From Paraphaeosphaeria minitans (lineage: Eukaryota; Ascomycota; Dothideomycetes; Pleosporales; Didymosphaeriaceae), in assembly GCA_015832175.1 (NCBI GenBank), contig WJXW01000013.1:310001-374000 (forward strand): 64,000 bases of DNA, read 5' to 3'. This document shows positions 32,425 through 44,119 of this stretch, piece after piece; position 1 is the first letter of the stretch; each line of letters opens with the position of its first letter. The position numbers were made by a program, and so were the translations under genes. The notes below the pieces were generated by a model that saw only the letters and a list, made by a program, of their open reading frames with translations, did no database searches and had not been told where the DNA came from.

Positions 32425-33187
32425 GGTGATGTGAAATCAGAGCGCGAAGTGCTATGTGCAAGCACCTTCGACTCCTCATCTTGTATGTCGGGTGATATAC
32501 CCCACATGTACGATTTGTGGTGGTGGTCTTACGGGCAATATAGAACTTTACCGGCAAATGTGGGCGTGTTTCGAAACGGGATCATGATGTAGGTAGCATT
32601 GGCGGGAAGGAACATCAGTCGCCACTGAAGTATAGTAGGTACTGATCCATATCTCGTTCTGGGTTGTGTAGAAAGGGGTGGTTTCTGCAGATAACGTAGG
32701 TGATTGTACTTTGTAGCAAGCTGCACATCAGACTGTTCCCATTTATCGATATCTAGAACGGAAGACGCGGGCTCACGCTCATGTATCAATCTTCCGAGCC
32801 ATACCTAGCTTCAGATTCAAATGCGCAGATTTGGATGTGGTTTAGAAGTGCGTTTCCGCGCTTGCTTCTGAGGCTTGAACAACGGGATATGTGCCCGGCT
32901 CTCCAGTATCACGTGGTAAGGGAAAGCCCGCACCAGGGCCGAGGCGCAAGCTTGGACCTCAACCTCTGACGACACACCGCCCCGAAAGTCTAGTCTAGCG
33001 CAGTGAATGGACATGATCGCATTCACCCCACGACCCACTGCCCGCATTACCCACCATTGCGGCCCACAATGAGACGATAGAATACACAGCCTTGGCATTG
33101 TCTGTGCCAATACACACCTGCAAGACGGATGAGCCCGCGGCCCCATACAAAAGCCGCTGAACCCTGAAGCTCTCTGAGCAGAGCAGC
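32425..33187. promoter_or_regulatory. Divergent promoter region GH115 / mitochondrial kinase
   Basis: 763 bp between divergent start codons. Contains GGTGGTGGTC-type short repeats near 32516-32526. No specific operator site can be identified with confidence. Confidence 0.35.
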
Positions 33188-34742
33188 ATGGGACACGCAC
33201 AGCGCCCGCTCGTGATCCAGACGCAGTTTGTCCGCCACTTCTGCCCACGCAATGTCCGCCGGCCGGGCGCTGCGTTCTTCGCTCGAGGGCGGCAGCACCG
33301 CGCGCTCTCGACGGCGACAGTGACGGACCACGACATCTCGCGGCTCGCAAGCCTACCTCTGCACCCGCTCACCCTCGCCGACCTGGTCAAGTCAGTAGAC
33401 CCGCGCCCACTCCCGCACCATCTCCCTCTCCCGGACCCTCATCCATACCCTCTCCCTCCCTGCGCCTGGCTGACTCGCCCGCGCACGCAGACATGGCCGC
33501 CCGCCCCTCACCACCCCGCAGCTCCTGAAGTCGGCCAACTTCACCCTCTCCATCCTACCCGCGCGCCTCGCTCACCGCATCCAGTCGCTCCGCAACCTGC
33601 CCTTCATCGTCGTGTCCAACCCGCACATCTCCAAGATCCACTCCAACTACATCCACAGCCTCTCCACGCTGCTTCCATGGGCCGAGCGCGACATCACCAC
33701 CCTCGAGGACGAGGTCAACTTTACAGAGGTCATGGCCGACCTCGTCAACACGCACTCCAACACCATCTCCATCCTCGCCCGCGGCTTCCTCGAGGCCCGC
33801 AAATACATCTCGCCCAAGGACGTTACGCGTTTCCTCGACGAGCACCTGCGCGCCCGCATCGGCACGCGCCTGATCGCCGAACAACATCTCGCCCTGCACT
33901 TTTCGTCACAGCCGCACGCCGAGACCATGCATGAAAGCTCCCACAGCGACGGCTGGAACGGCGTCATCGACACCGCACTGCGCCCCGCCCGCATCGTTCA
34001 GCACTGCGAGAACGTCGTCGGCGACATCTGCGAGCTCAAATACGGTGTGCGTCCACACGTCGTCATCAACGGCGAGCCCGACTACGCCTTCGCGCACGTC
34101 CCCGTCCACCTCGAGTACATCATTACGGAGCTCCTCAAAAACGCGTTTCGCGCCACGGTAGAAAGCGGCAAGGAGAGAGAGCCAATTGAGGTCACCATTG
34201 CGCCGCTGCCCGAGGAGATTTCCGAGGCCCGCGATACAGACGCTGAGGATGTGCGGCCAAGAATCAAAAACGTTGACCAGGGGACCACGGATATCGCGAG
34301 CAACCGCTGGACAGGGAAGAAACCGACTGCACCCTCCTCCGCGCAGATTCTGCCCCTCGCGCATAGCACGCCCGGCGTCACCATCCGCATCCGCGATCGC
34401 GGCGGTGGCATCTCGCCTGAGACGCTGCCGCATATCTGGGACTATAGCTTCACCACGTTCAACGACGACAGGGCGTCGTCGACCCTCTCGGGGAGGAGCA
34501 ACAGTATGGACACTTTGAGTGCCTTCTCGGGCCCGGGCGGGGATGGTGCGAATAGTCTTGCGGGGCTTGGTTATGGGCTGCCGCTGGGTAGGGCGTATGC
34601 CGAGTACTTTGGTGGCGGGATCGCGGTACAGAGCCTCTGGGGGTGGGGCACGGATGTGTATTTGAGCCTCAGGGGTGTCGGCAAGGTGGAGGAGGAGAGC
34701 TGGAAATATAGACACCAGAAGAAGGACGGGGATACAAAGTAG
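33188..34742 (+). CDS. Mitochondrial pyruvate/branched-chain dehydrogenase kinase (PKP2/PDK-like)
   Basis: Two exons, 33188-33390 and 33491-34742 (phase 2, 100-nt intron with GCTGACT branch-like site), give 484 residues. The N-terminus is Arg-rich and acid-poor (MGHAQRPLVIQTQFVRHF...), consistent with mitochondrial import. The BCDK/PDK N-terminal helical domain follows (LKSANFTLSILPARLAHRIQ, then SLRNLPFIVVSNPHI). The GHKL ATPase part shows the N-box ELLKNAFRAT, G1 RDRGGGI, and the G2 lid GLGYGLPLGRAYAEYFGGGI. These kinases inactivate the E1 subunit of the pyruvate or branched-chain dehydrogenase complex in the matrix. Length is nearer yeast Pkp2 than Pkp1. It is convergent with BMS1 with only 117 bp between stops. 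Confidence 0.88.
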
Positions 34743-34859
34743 ATACAACATACACCACAAGAATTTACAGTACAAACATGCAAATGCAATCTCTGCTAAA
34801 TGCTCGCAAATCCTCTCCTATTTACAACTCGACAACAAAAACACCCATCTCACGCCCCC

Positions 34860-37800
34860 TCACTTCCTCCTCTTTCCCCCACCTCCCTCTCCACCCTCCT
34901 GATGCCTCCTCTTCTTCCCCTCCCGCTCCCAATAATCCTGCTTCTCCCTCTTCTCCCGCTCCGCCTTCTTCTCCACATTCTCCGCAATCTTGCGCTTGTA
35001 CCCCTCCTTCCTCACCTCCTGCGCCTTGCGCCTCTTCTCCACCTTCTCGCTCCGCAGCGTCATCACCTGGTCCAGCAGCCTCCGCGCCTTCTTCTCCTCG
35101 CCGCCCAGCACCACCGCCCGCTTCTGCAGATACGTCTTGGTGCGCTGCGGCTTCATGGCCGCGATCTGCGACTTGAACGGCAGGTCGGCGGCGAGCTTGC
35201 GCGGGACGCGCAGCGGGTTGAAGTGCCGCTCCTGGCGGTCGACGGGGCGGTAAGCACTGTTCTTCAGCGCGGGCGTGGGCAGGTCGAGTTCGTGCCGGAC
35301 CTGCCCCGTGAGCCGCATGCCGGCCCACGCCGTGCTCTCGCCCGTCTCGGGCGACAGCACCGCGTCCAGCAGGTTCGTCACCGGGTTGTAGAATCGGTGC
35401 GGCTTGATCGCGTACCACGCGCGCAGGAACACAATGTCGCTCATGAGGATCTTGTCCTCGAAGGTCGCGCGGAAGTTGCCCTCTGGTTTGGACAGCGCGC
35501 GCTTGATCTGCCCGCGCACGCCCGACACGGTGCGGATGGAGGCGCCCTCGAACTTTGCGACTTCGAGGGCTGACTGGAACATGTCCTTGATGAAGGCCGT
35601 GTTTTTGAAGATCTTGTACGGGTGCCCGGTGAGCTTGAGTTTCTTGACGATTTCAAAGTTTTCGTCGACGGCGAGGACGACGCCTGTGGCGGCGATGCGG
35701 AAGCCGGGGGTTTTGTTGCTGAAGGACTGGACGCAGCAGAAGCCTGTGTTGGGTGCGACGAGCGGGCCGTAGAACGTGCCGTGGCAATGCATGTGTTCGG
35801 GCGTGTACTTGAGCATGCGGTGCCGTTGTCTGTTCTCGTGGATGCTGTAGATCGGTGTGACCTGGAAGCGGCGCCAACCCAGGGAGAAGATGAGGGGATC
35901 GCTGGTCTTGAGGATCTTCTTGTGCCAGCGGTGCCGCTTGATGCGGACTTGGACGAAGCCGAAGCGCTCCTCTGTGGGGGTGAGACCGCCAATGACGACG
36001 GGGAAGCGGGGGCTGAAGTTGGCCGAGAACTCGTAGGGTACCTTCTCCAGGACGACGCGGGCGTACGTTCCGGCTTTGTGCCCTTCAACTCGAATACGCG
36101 ATGTGGTATCCAGTTGGTCGAACTCGGCACGGTTGATGTCAAGCTGCTTCTGGATTTGGGCTTTTTGAGCGTCGTACCAGTCGTCTTCGCCGAACTCTTC
36201 CTGACCGGAGTCCTTACGGGCATTGGCTTTGTCGTTCATAAAGCCTTCTCGATCTTCTTCCTCAAACCGAAGTTTGAGCTCTTCTTTCCGCTGAGCGTTC
36301 TTTTCTCGCTCGTCTTCGATCGCAACGGTTGCATCACCGTCTTCTTCGGTGGCCGTTTCAGTAGCCTGTTTCCCGCCAAACTTCTCTCCAGTCTCCAAAT
36401 CCTCAAACTCGCCATCACCCTCATCGCCATCTTCTTCGAAGCCTTCAAATTCGTCGTCATCGTCTCCATCGCCGCCTTTCCCGTCCATATGGCCTACGGC
36501 AAACCTGCTCTTTGCCGCCTCGACGTTTCCCTCGTCTTCCCACTTCTCTTCTAACGCAGCGTAATCAAACAAGGGTATATAACGATCCTCCGCATTAGCA
36601 GCATCATCTACTTTTGATTTGTTAAAGAAATCGTCCTCGTCTTCTTCATCCACTTCCTCTGCATCGTCGTCTTCGCCTCGCCACTCTTTCAGAACCTCAG
36701 CTGGCGATAGTTCCAGGTTCTCCATCAGCTTTGCGAGGTCCGCGGGTTGGTACGCCCGCTTCCGACCGTGCATCTTTGCCGCATTCTCTCGAAGCTTGTC
36801 TTTCCATCGAAGTGCACCGTCCTCATCCTCTTCGTCGAAGTCCTCTGAGTCTAGGTCGCCATCCTCAAGCTCGTCGAGGTCTGGCTCTTCGCCTGATATT
36901 GAACCGAGATCGGAGTCACTGTCTGCAAACGCCAAGTCCTCAGTTGTCGCATCTTTACGTTCAGAATCTCTTCGGCGAGCGAAAGCGGGTTTGCCGTTGG
37001 GTGTTGAGTTGCCTGCCAAGGAGCCAGTGTCGTCCTCGTCGTCTCCGGACTCGTAGTGTTGTTGCAATTCCTCATCGTCGCTGTCGATGCCGTCGAGATC
37101 GGCTTCGTCTACGTTTTGCTCATCTGCCAGTCTCGCGTGACGATGCGCTTTGCGCCCTGAGTCTGCAGCGTCGTCGTCTGCGGTTCCATTGACGGTCTTT
37201 CCACCGCTGAACAGCCTCATTCCAGCGTCGTCTTCACCCAGTAGCTTCCTGCCTCCTTGCAGGCCCATCATCATCTGCTCGCCCAGTCCCCGCTCTGTGT
37301 AGTCTGCCTCAGGATCAAATGTTGGATTCTTGATATCAATGTACACAGCATCCTTGTCCACCAGAACGCCGCCAACGTCCGACATGGGCGCAAACAGGAT
37401 CTTTTGCTTGTCACCAAGTCTTGTCCGTTTCTTCTTGCCAGTCACTTTTTCCAGCTGCTTCTCGAAAAACGGCGTAGGGCATGGATCGGGCAGTGCCTCC
37501 ACCGAGGAAACGCTGAGGTCACCAACACCTGGCACGTGAACTCTCGACCCCTGTGCAGGGAAGTTTGTTCCACGGAGATATCCATACAAAGCTATGGTGC
37601 GATCGCACTTGGGGTCTTCTTCCATGTCGGTCGGGGGCGTAATGTCCAAAAATCTGTCGGCTAAGCAGTACGGATGGGAATTCCTCCACACCAAAGGCCT
37701 CGGGTTCTTCATGACGCTCAGAAAGCGCGACAAGTTCAAAATCTCCCTATCTGGATATCGGCCATTGGCCACGCCAGAGAGGTAGAACAGCTTGGCGCCC

Positions 37801-38443
37801 TGGTACAGCTCGCTCCAGAATCTGTGCTTCAACCTCTTCTTCTGCAGCTTCAGGGTTTCTTGCTTTCGAAATAGATCCAGATGAGTGAGAATGCCAAACA
37901 CGTTTCCGGGCATGCCGCTGGCAGACAGCACGTTCAGGAACTCCATCGTCTCCATCTCGAAGCCATAGTTGCCGTCGATCATGAGCAGGCATATGTCAAC
38001 CACCTTGGCAATATCGATCATGCTTGCCAGGGAGTCGGCGGGGCATTCCATAAAGGTGAGGCGTCGGCGCTTCGAGGTGACGACTGTAAGCGGCCCGGTC
38101 GGCGTGGAGAGCGTCTGTTTCGTGTATCGCCGGATCAGAGACTTGATCAGTGTCGTCTTGCCCACACCCGGGGGTCCGACGACGCCGACAACGATGGGAG
38201 GCGCCTCTTCGGGGAGGCGGTCGACGAGCGGAACATGGAGGCGCTTTTCTTTGACCTGCAGCACGCGTCAGTATAGCACCTGTGAAGTTGTCCGGGCAGC
38301 CCTACATCGTGCGATCGTGCGGCTTGCTTCGCCAATCGTCCAGGCGCATTGAACGCAAAGGCCTTGGGATTCCGCTCTCCGGTAATCGGCGCCTTCTTGT
38401 CCTTGGGCTTCCGATGCGGCCGATTCGCCTGGGTCTCCGACAT
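34860..38443 (-). CDS. BMS1: Ribosome biogenesis GTPase Bms1
   Basis: Two exons, 38443-38306 and 38255-34860 (phase 0, 51-nt intron), give 1177 residues, matching yeast Bms1 length (about 1180). The N-terminus is basic (QANRPHRKPKDKKAPITGER). The G domain begins IVVGVVGPPGVGKTTLIKSL, with the P-loop at residues 73-80, followed by MECPADSLASMIDIAKVVDI, and the KxD-like motif region THLDLF. Long acidic stretches (DDAEEVDEEDEDDF and similar) link to the conserved C-terminal block (VPYEFSANFSPRFPVVIGGL onward, then MHCHGTFYGPLVAPNTGFCC and GFRIAATGVVLAVDENFEIV). A Lys/Arg/Glu-rich tail ends it. Bms1 acts with Rcl1 in the SSU processome to process 18S rRNA in the nucleolus. Divergent from the PBI2-like gene by 356 bp. 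Confidence 0.96.
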
Positions 38444-38799
38444 ATTGCGAAATGAGTGTACAGACACCACGAAAAGAACGGAGGCGATCGATGGGCCAGT
38501 CGGTGTCGCGCTTCCAAAATTTCGTGCTAGCGGTTGCGCCAAGACTTCGGTGACAGGGGTATGTTATCGATAAGACAGTCACTATCGATAAGGAGAAGCG
38601 AAGCGGGCTGGCCGGCAGGCGCGAAGTGGGCTGAGGCGTACACCCGACAGCGAAGGTACGCGTGATGCCATCCGTGATGACGTGCGTGTGCTGTACCAAG
38701 TCCCTGTTATCTATATAAATACACTGTGGTACCCTTCTCGAAACAGCCCATACCCCACCACCACCCACAACCCTTACAAACTACTCACACGCTCTCAAC
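38444..38799. promoter_or_regulatory. Divergent promoter region BMS1 / PBI2-like gene, with TATA box
   Basis: 356 bp between divergent ATGs. A good TATA-like string (TATATAAAT) at 38712-38720 lies about 80 bp before the PBI2-like ATG, in the right orientation and distance. A short near-palindrome around 38570-38595 (TATCGATAAGACAGTCACTATCGATAA, direct copies of TATCGATAA) is also present, containing GATA-type cores on both strands. No factor can be assigned with certainty. Confidence 0.55.
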
Positions 38800-39118
38800 A
38801 TGCCTGCTGTCAACGTGAGTCTCCTGGCCTGTTCGAATAAACCGCAGCTAACCCATCCGTCTGCAAGGTTACCCTCAAGGACGGAGCCTCCCCCGATCAG
38901 CTTGAGCAGGCCAAGAAGAAGGTCCAGGACCAGGGCGGCAAGATCACGAACGAGTTCACTCTCATCAAGGGCTTCACGTACATCATACTCTCCCCATGCT
39001 TGCTGTTGCCTTGCTAACACGCCCCACCAGTGCCGAGTTCCCCGAGGATAAGGTCGGCGCCCTCGAGACCAACGAGCACATCACCGTAGAGGCAGACTCC
39101 GAGGTCAAGACTCAGTAG
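38800..39118 (+). CDS. Small intracellular protease inhibitor, I9/PBI2 type (proteinase B inhibitor-like)
   Basis: Three exons, 38800-38814 (only five codons), 38868-38977 and 39031-39118, give 70 residues. The protein reads MPAVNVTLKDGASPDQLEQA, KKKVQDQGGKITNEFTLIKG, FTAEFPEDKVGALETNEHIT, VEADSEVKTQ. This matches the subtilisin-propeptide (inhibitor I9) fold of yeast Pbi2: a first beta strand, a KxxVxxxGGxI helix-turn, the xLIKGFxAEFP strand and an HIxxVExDxxV end. Yeast Pbi2 inhibits vacuolar proteinase B and takes part in vacuole fusion. No signal peptide, so cytosolic. The branch-like GCTAAC precedes both acceptors. The TATA-driven promoter suggests high or stress-regulated expression (inference). 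Confidence 0.9.
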
Positions 39119-42100
39119 ATGCACCCAGTATAAGCGACAACGCTACGAATAGACGGATACATCACGATGCATGCATGAACAGCACTTTGTTTATGGGACG
39201 CTGTGTGGAAGCGTATGAGGCCTCACCCTGGCTAGCATGTAGCGGTAGTTTCACAACTCAATTATGCATATCTTCGATTCTTCAGTGCTCTGCCTGCTGC
39301 GCTGTGAAAGTTTTCCTATCTGCTCTCGCAAGGTCGTGCGAGTTGCTTCTCGTTGTGATTTGTAGTGAGAATCCTCGAGGCTACTCTGTCCTGGTGCACA
39401 TTCCTAGTGTGGTCTCACAGTTGCAAAGCAACATGCTCAGCCAACTCTTTCAAGCTCCTTGTTTGGGCTATGCAGATAGCACGTGGGACACTGGCCCTTT
39501 CGAACAAGTTCGATATTCTTGCTGCCCCGTGAGTTTATTCGTTAGGCAGTAACTTTGACAGTGCTTTGGAAACGCTGTCATTCAAATGCATTTTCATCTT
39601 GTCAAGGCGCTAGATCAATTTAAAGTCCGCGTATACGCCTATAGCCTCTTTCCCCAGGCTGTTTTCACGTGCTTCTTAAGACACCTGCATCGTGCCGGAA
39701 GCGCGATCATTTGCTGAGAGGTTTTTTCAAGTGCTATCTTGGTGCCCATACCGGCGAGCGGTGCCTGGTATGGAGACAAAAAGCGTGTAGCGTAGATGCT
39801 GTAGATATTGCTCGGACAAGCTTCTAGGCGCAGTCAAGCTAGGAAACATGTATGTGCAACGTAGCGCTTCATGACCCCTACTTTTGATCCATGCTTTGGG
39901 TTCGGCTAAACTGGGAGTCAACTTGTAGATGGATTTTAGTACGTGAATGGCATGTCCCATACGACAGCTATAGGACAAGTGCTTCATCACAAAAACATTC
40001 GCGACATTGCGCATCAAATCTCGCTTTCAACCTGATGCTTCGGGCTTAACCGCGCTCAAAGTACCATTGCTTTTTTAGTAGTGGCAGACGCATAGTGTCG
40101 TTGTGGCGATCAGGTCTTTTGTAACCCATTCCAAGGAGAGATTAACATGGCACTGTGCAAATAAATCTGTCAGTGGTGCTTCTGCGTTGAATAGCACGTG
40201 GACGCCGCATACGCCGTTGCTCGTCCGAAGTCTGGAAAAAGACAAGCTTTCAGCAACGTTTACGCTAGAACGCACCTGCGTTACATGGTGCGGGCCTTGA
40301 GAGTAAGTCTGGGGCAGCTGAGAGCGCGGTAATGATTCAGTTGGCCACGCGATGATGTTCGTTGTCGAGGATGGTTCCACTGACTGTCATTGTCTCTCAA
40401 AATCTTTGTTGGGGGGTTTGTCGTTGCATTCCATACCTACGGTAGCGTTCTTCTGACTCGACAGCGTTCTGGCCTTAAGTATCACGTTCGATCAATACAA
40501 TTGTGAGACGCACCGGCGAATGCAAGCTGCTAAGTTACTGGCGGTAATTCAATGCTTCTGTCTCTTTGTTCTTACTTGCTGATATGGCAAAGTTTGTGTT
40601 AATGCTGTGGTTTGACGAGGTTTCTGAAACGCATGTGGTCCCCACGCCGTGCGCGGGTGCTTGGGATGCTATGTTCCTGCTCAAGCTGGTCTTTGGCATT
40701 TCTTATTTCCCATCAAACCGCGCAGAGTTACCTGGCCAAGCTTTGTGCGCAATATTGTGGATCCGCCCATTGTCAGTTGGTCACTTATCCAAGGTCTTTG
40801 AATATTTCTACTGATTTGTGTTGCGCGTGACCTGAGCAGCCTGGTCTTTATATGTAAAGTGAATTGATTCAATGGAGAGAGATCTTATAGAAATTCCAGA
40901 AGCTGCGCACTCGAGCTCTGCTTGCCTACCAGATCGCAAGACACGAGATCACTGCGGAATGCCGGTTTCACGTCGACCGGCTCGGTGCGCATGAAAGATC
41001 TACATAGTTTACACTAAGCAAGCATGTGCTCTAAATAGCAGCACCAATCTGTAATGGGTTAACGCTTCGGTACCATTATATATTCCTGCTCGCTCTGCAG
41101 TTGGTGGGGAAGTTTCACAAGGGACGGATGGATTGCTAGTCTGGTCCGGAACTGAGAGGAATCACTAAATGAAATGCGTGCTTAGCCATGTGCGAATACG
41201 AAGATCTCAAGTGCTCGTGCCAAACCAGGTGGTGATCTCCGAAGATCGACGCGGGAGGACGGGTGTGAAGGTGCAGATCATGATACAGTCGACCGCTGAC
41301 CTACTGGTGAACTTCGACCAACCACGCTTTTGTTGTTGTAACGCTCTATGTTCTACGCGTACGATGCTTGAGTCGTCCCAGAGCCTCCGCATAATTTTCT
41401 GCTTTTGCATATCCATGTACAAACCCTCTGTCAAGTAACATAGACCGCTCACTGGACAAGTAGCAATAAGCCCGCTGTTTGGCTTATTATTAGAGAGAGC
41501 AGCTACCTCGCAATGTCGTTGGTTTCAATCCCTCTGTCGAACCAGGCTGATGCCAGTACATTGATGAGAACGACAGACGAAAAAGACAGGTCATCACCAA
41601 TAAACGCGTCTCCTCACCAGGCCAATGCTGCCACTCAAAGTCACCTATAGTATTGAATACTTAGCCTTGAAGGTACTTCGGTACATATGTACAAGGTACA
41701 AAGACATGGGTATTGGAGTTGTCGTACAGCGTCCATTCTTTGATTGGTACAATTCGGTCCTGATCCCACTTGCTTTTGTGCCCGTCGAACCTTCCGATCT
41801 TAGCGCTACCGACGCGGGAGATCTGACCCGGTCCGCTTACGGCACCATCACCATGCCGCGCATCCGCTAGACTAGTGTGCAGCATATCGAACACCACATC
41901 AGCGCTGTCCTCTAGCTGTGTTTCGAGTCCACCTTGCAGCAACAGGTCGTTTGTACGAGCCCTTCGAGTCATGCCCCCACGTTGTATCGATGGAAGTGGC
42001 GTCCCTGTATCACTCAGCGGTGGCTTGCCCGCTGCCTGATGATTCGCCCACCACGACGAACTGGTTCCGATGGCGCAAAGTTTCCCGGAGAACCAACGGA

Positions 42101-42237
42101 TACGGCAGTACGTAAAACCTTGTGCACCACACTCTGTCAAACCCTGATTTTCGTTTCCTGATACAAGATGTCTTGCGCAAGAATAAAGCATATGGACCTC
42201 CGCCGTCGCTCACAGGTTGAGATGCGGTTTCGTCAAC
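39119..42237. other. 3.1-kb gene-free region, AT-richer than the left half
   Basis: No open frame longer than about 176 codons and none with a recognisable motif. Base composition is visibly less GC-rich than 1-38 kb. I could not recognise a transposon reading frame, terminal repeats or obvious dense C-to-T (RIP) mutation. It marks the change from housekeeping to accessory genes. Confidence 0.45.
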
Positions 42238-44119
42238 ATGGGTATGCGTGCGCTGGTATTCGCTTTGTTGTGCCTTTTGATGCTGGGAAACGTCAGAGGC
42301 TTGCAAGTACATTCGCGTGAGCTGGGCATCGCGGACATCCCTCCTTGCGGCGTGAGTGTTCATTCTTCAGGAGACATGGTTCGTGGTTGTTAACATATTT
42401 GTAGCTCACATGTCTACTTCCCAGCGTAGCTGATAGCGGTTGTGGAATCACCGATTACCAGTGCCAATGTGGAAATTCAGTTCTTGCCAAACGCGTGTCG
42501 GCATGCATGCTTGCAAACTGCACGATGGAGGACGCGCTGGGTACGTCACAGGATGCTTTCACATTAACTATTGACTCACATACATGCAAAGGATTCGCCC
42601 AACTACAAAATGACATTTGTGGCCTCTCCGAAGATTCGAAAACGAATACGGTTCTCATCTGTACCTGCATCTGCTACCCTCTCGCGGTCTTCTTCGTCGC
42701 CCTGAGACTCATCGGCAAGATCATGTCTAAGAGAGTCCGCGTAGAAGATTGGATCATCGTCAGCTCGCTCATTGTGGCGGCCATGCCTATTGCATGCGTT
42801 GTGAAAAGTCAGTCGTGTCAATCGATTGCGCGGACTATGCTGACGCAATCTCAGTGACCACAATTGGCTTCGGAAAGCACCTGTGGAATCTGAAGCCAGG
42901 TCAGCTACTACACAGCCTCCAATATTGTATGGCATTCTTCAAGTTGACAGGAGCAACCGTATGCTGATGATGGTAGTCTACATCGCGTGGTCAGCATACG
43001 GTATCGTACTGGCGATGATGAAAGCATCTTTGGTCATGTTCTACCTTGAGATCTTTCCGCTGAAAAAAGTCCGCGTCATAGCATACATCATTCTGGGCTG
43101 GATCATTGTCAACTCCCTCATTCTGTTCTTTCTCACCATATTCAACTGCCGGCCGGTGAATGCCTTCTGGGACCGGGATGTTAAAGGACAATGCATGAAC
43201 ATCAACGCGCTGGCGTTTGCGAATTCCGGATCCGCAATTGCACAAGACCTGGTGCTCCTCATTTTCCCTTTGGCTTGCATTAGACAGCTAAAGATGCAAC
43301 GGGCGCGCAAGTTTGCAGTTGGCCTGATGTTCAGTATCGGTACCTTGTAAGTTATGTGGAGAGCTCGGCGAATCCAACCGCTAATGGAACAGTGGATGCA
43401 TTGCGAGCATAATCCGCCTGCAGTCTCTCTTCACGTTCGGAGCCACCCTCGATCCGACGTGGGACTACGTCCCGGTGACCATATGGACCGAGATCGAGCT
43501 GGCATGTGGTTACGTCTGCGTCTCGCTCCCCGCCATTCGCGTACTCGTGGGGCGCGTCTTTCATACAAGCATGTTCTCCTCTATGGCTCGCTCGCGGAAT
43601 ACGAACGACATGGCTATGCCAGAAAACTCCGACCCCAAACCAATGCCGAAAGCTATACCTACACAAGTGAAGAAAAAAAGACAGAGTGTATGGATGCGGC
43701 TTTCAGCTGCGGCCTACAAAGACATACCAGGTTCCCCTGCAGCAGTGGCGTGGCCTGCTGGGTGGAGTCCGCGTCCATGGTCCGGGCCTCAGCACACGCC
43801 AACGAAAAGCCATCGGAGACTGGGTAGCGACCAGGAGTCTGTGTGCGACTTGTCGCATGTGCGAACTTGCACGCCTCCAGTCCCAGATCATACCTCGCGT
43901 TTGGAACAGGATGTAGAGATGGGAATTGTTCCGCAGCCTTCGTTCAAGGCCGGAGCCGGCTTAGCTTGTGGGACCAACAACGGCTACTTGACGGCACTGC
44001 CGACCCTGGGGTGCTTACCAGATCGAAACTTCTCGAGCACTGATCTTAGCCGAACGATGACGAGTAATTCGAGCTGGCAGAAGTATTCGGTGCGGGATAG
44101 GACCGCTGGTGAAGGATAG
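42238..44119 (+). CDS. PTH11-type membrane receptor with extracellular CFEM domain
   Basis: Six exons: 42238-42351, 42405-42540, 42592-42807, 42855-42926, 42977-43346 and 43393-44119, giving 544 residues. A signal peptide (MGMRALVFALLCLLMLGNVRG) leads to a CFEM domain with eight spaced Cys (PPCG, LTC, SGC, YQC-QC, SAC, ANC, ICG). Seven hydrophobic segments follow, starting VLICTCICYPLAVFFVALRL. The rhodopsin-like fungal core motifs are VRVEDWIIV, TTIGFGKHLWNL, QYFYIAWSAYGIVLAMMKAS with FYLEIFP, and CRPVNAFWD. The last ~200 residues are a cytoplasmic Ser/Thr-rich tail. In Magnaporthe, Pth11 senses surface cues at the plasma membrane for appressorium formation. The ligand here is unknown. The 51-nt intron 42541-42591 has no in-frame stop, so its retention would insert 17 residues. 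Confidence 0.88.

Noticed and set aside
35622..36554. A 310-codon plus-strand open frame
   Set aside because: It is antisense to the acidic coding region of BMS1, where GAA/GAG/GAC codons read backwards rarely give stops. No family pattern, and BMS1 explains the DNA.
39119..42237. Possible transposon or RIP-mutated element
   Set aside because: I found no terminal repeats, transposase or reverse-transcriptase motifs, or dense TpA-rich decay. Length and lower GC alone are not enough.
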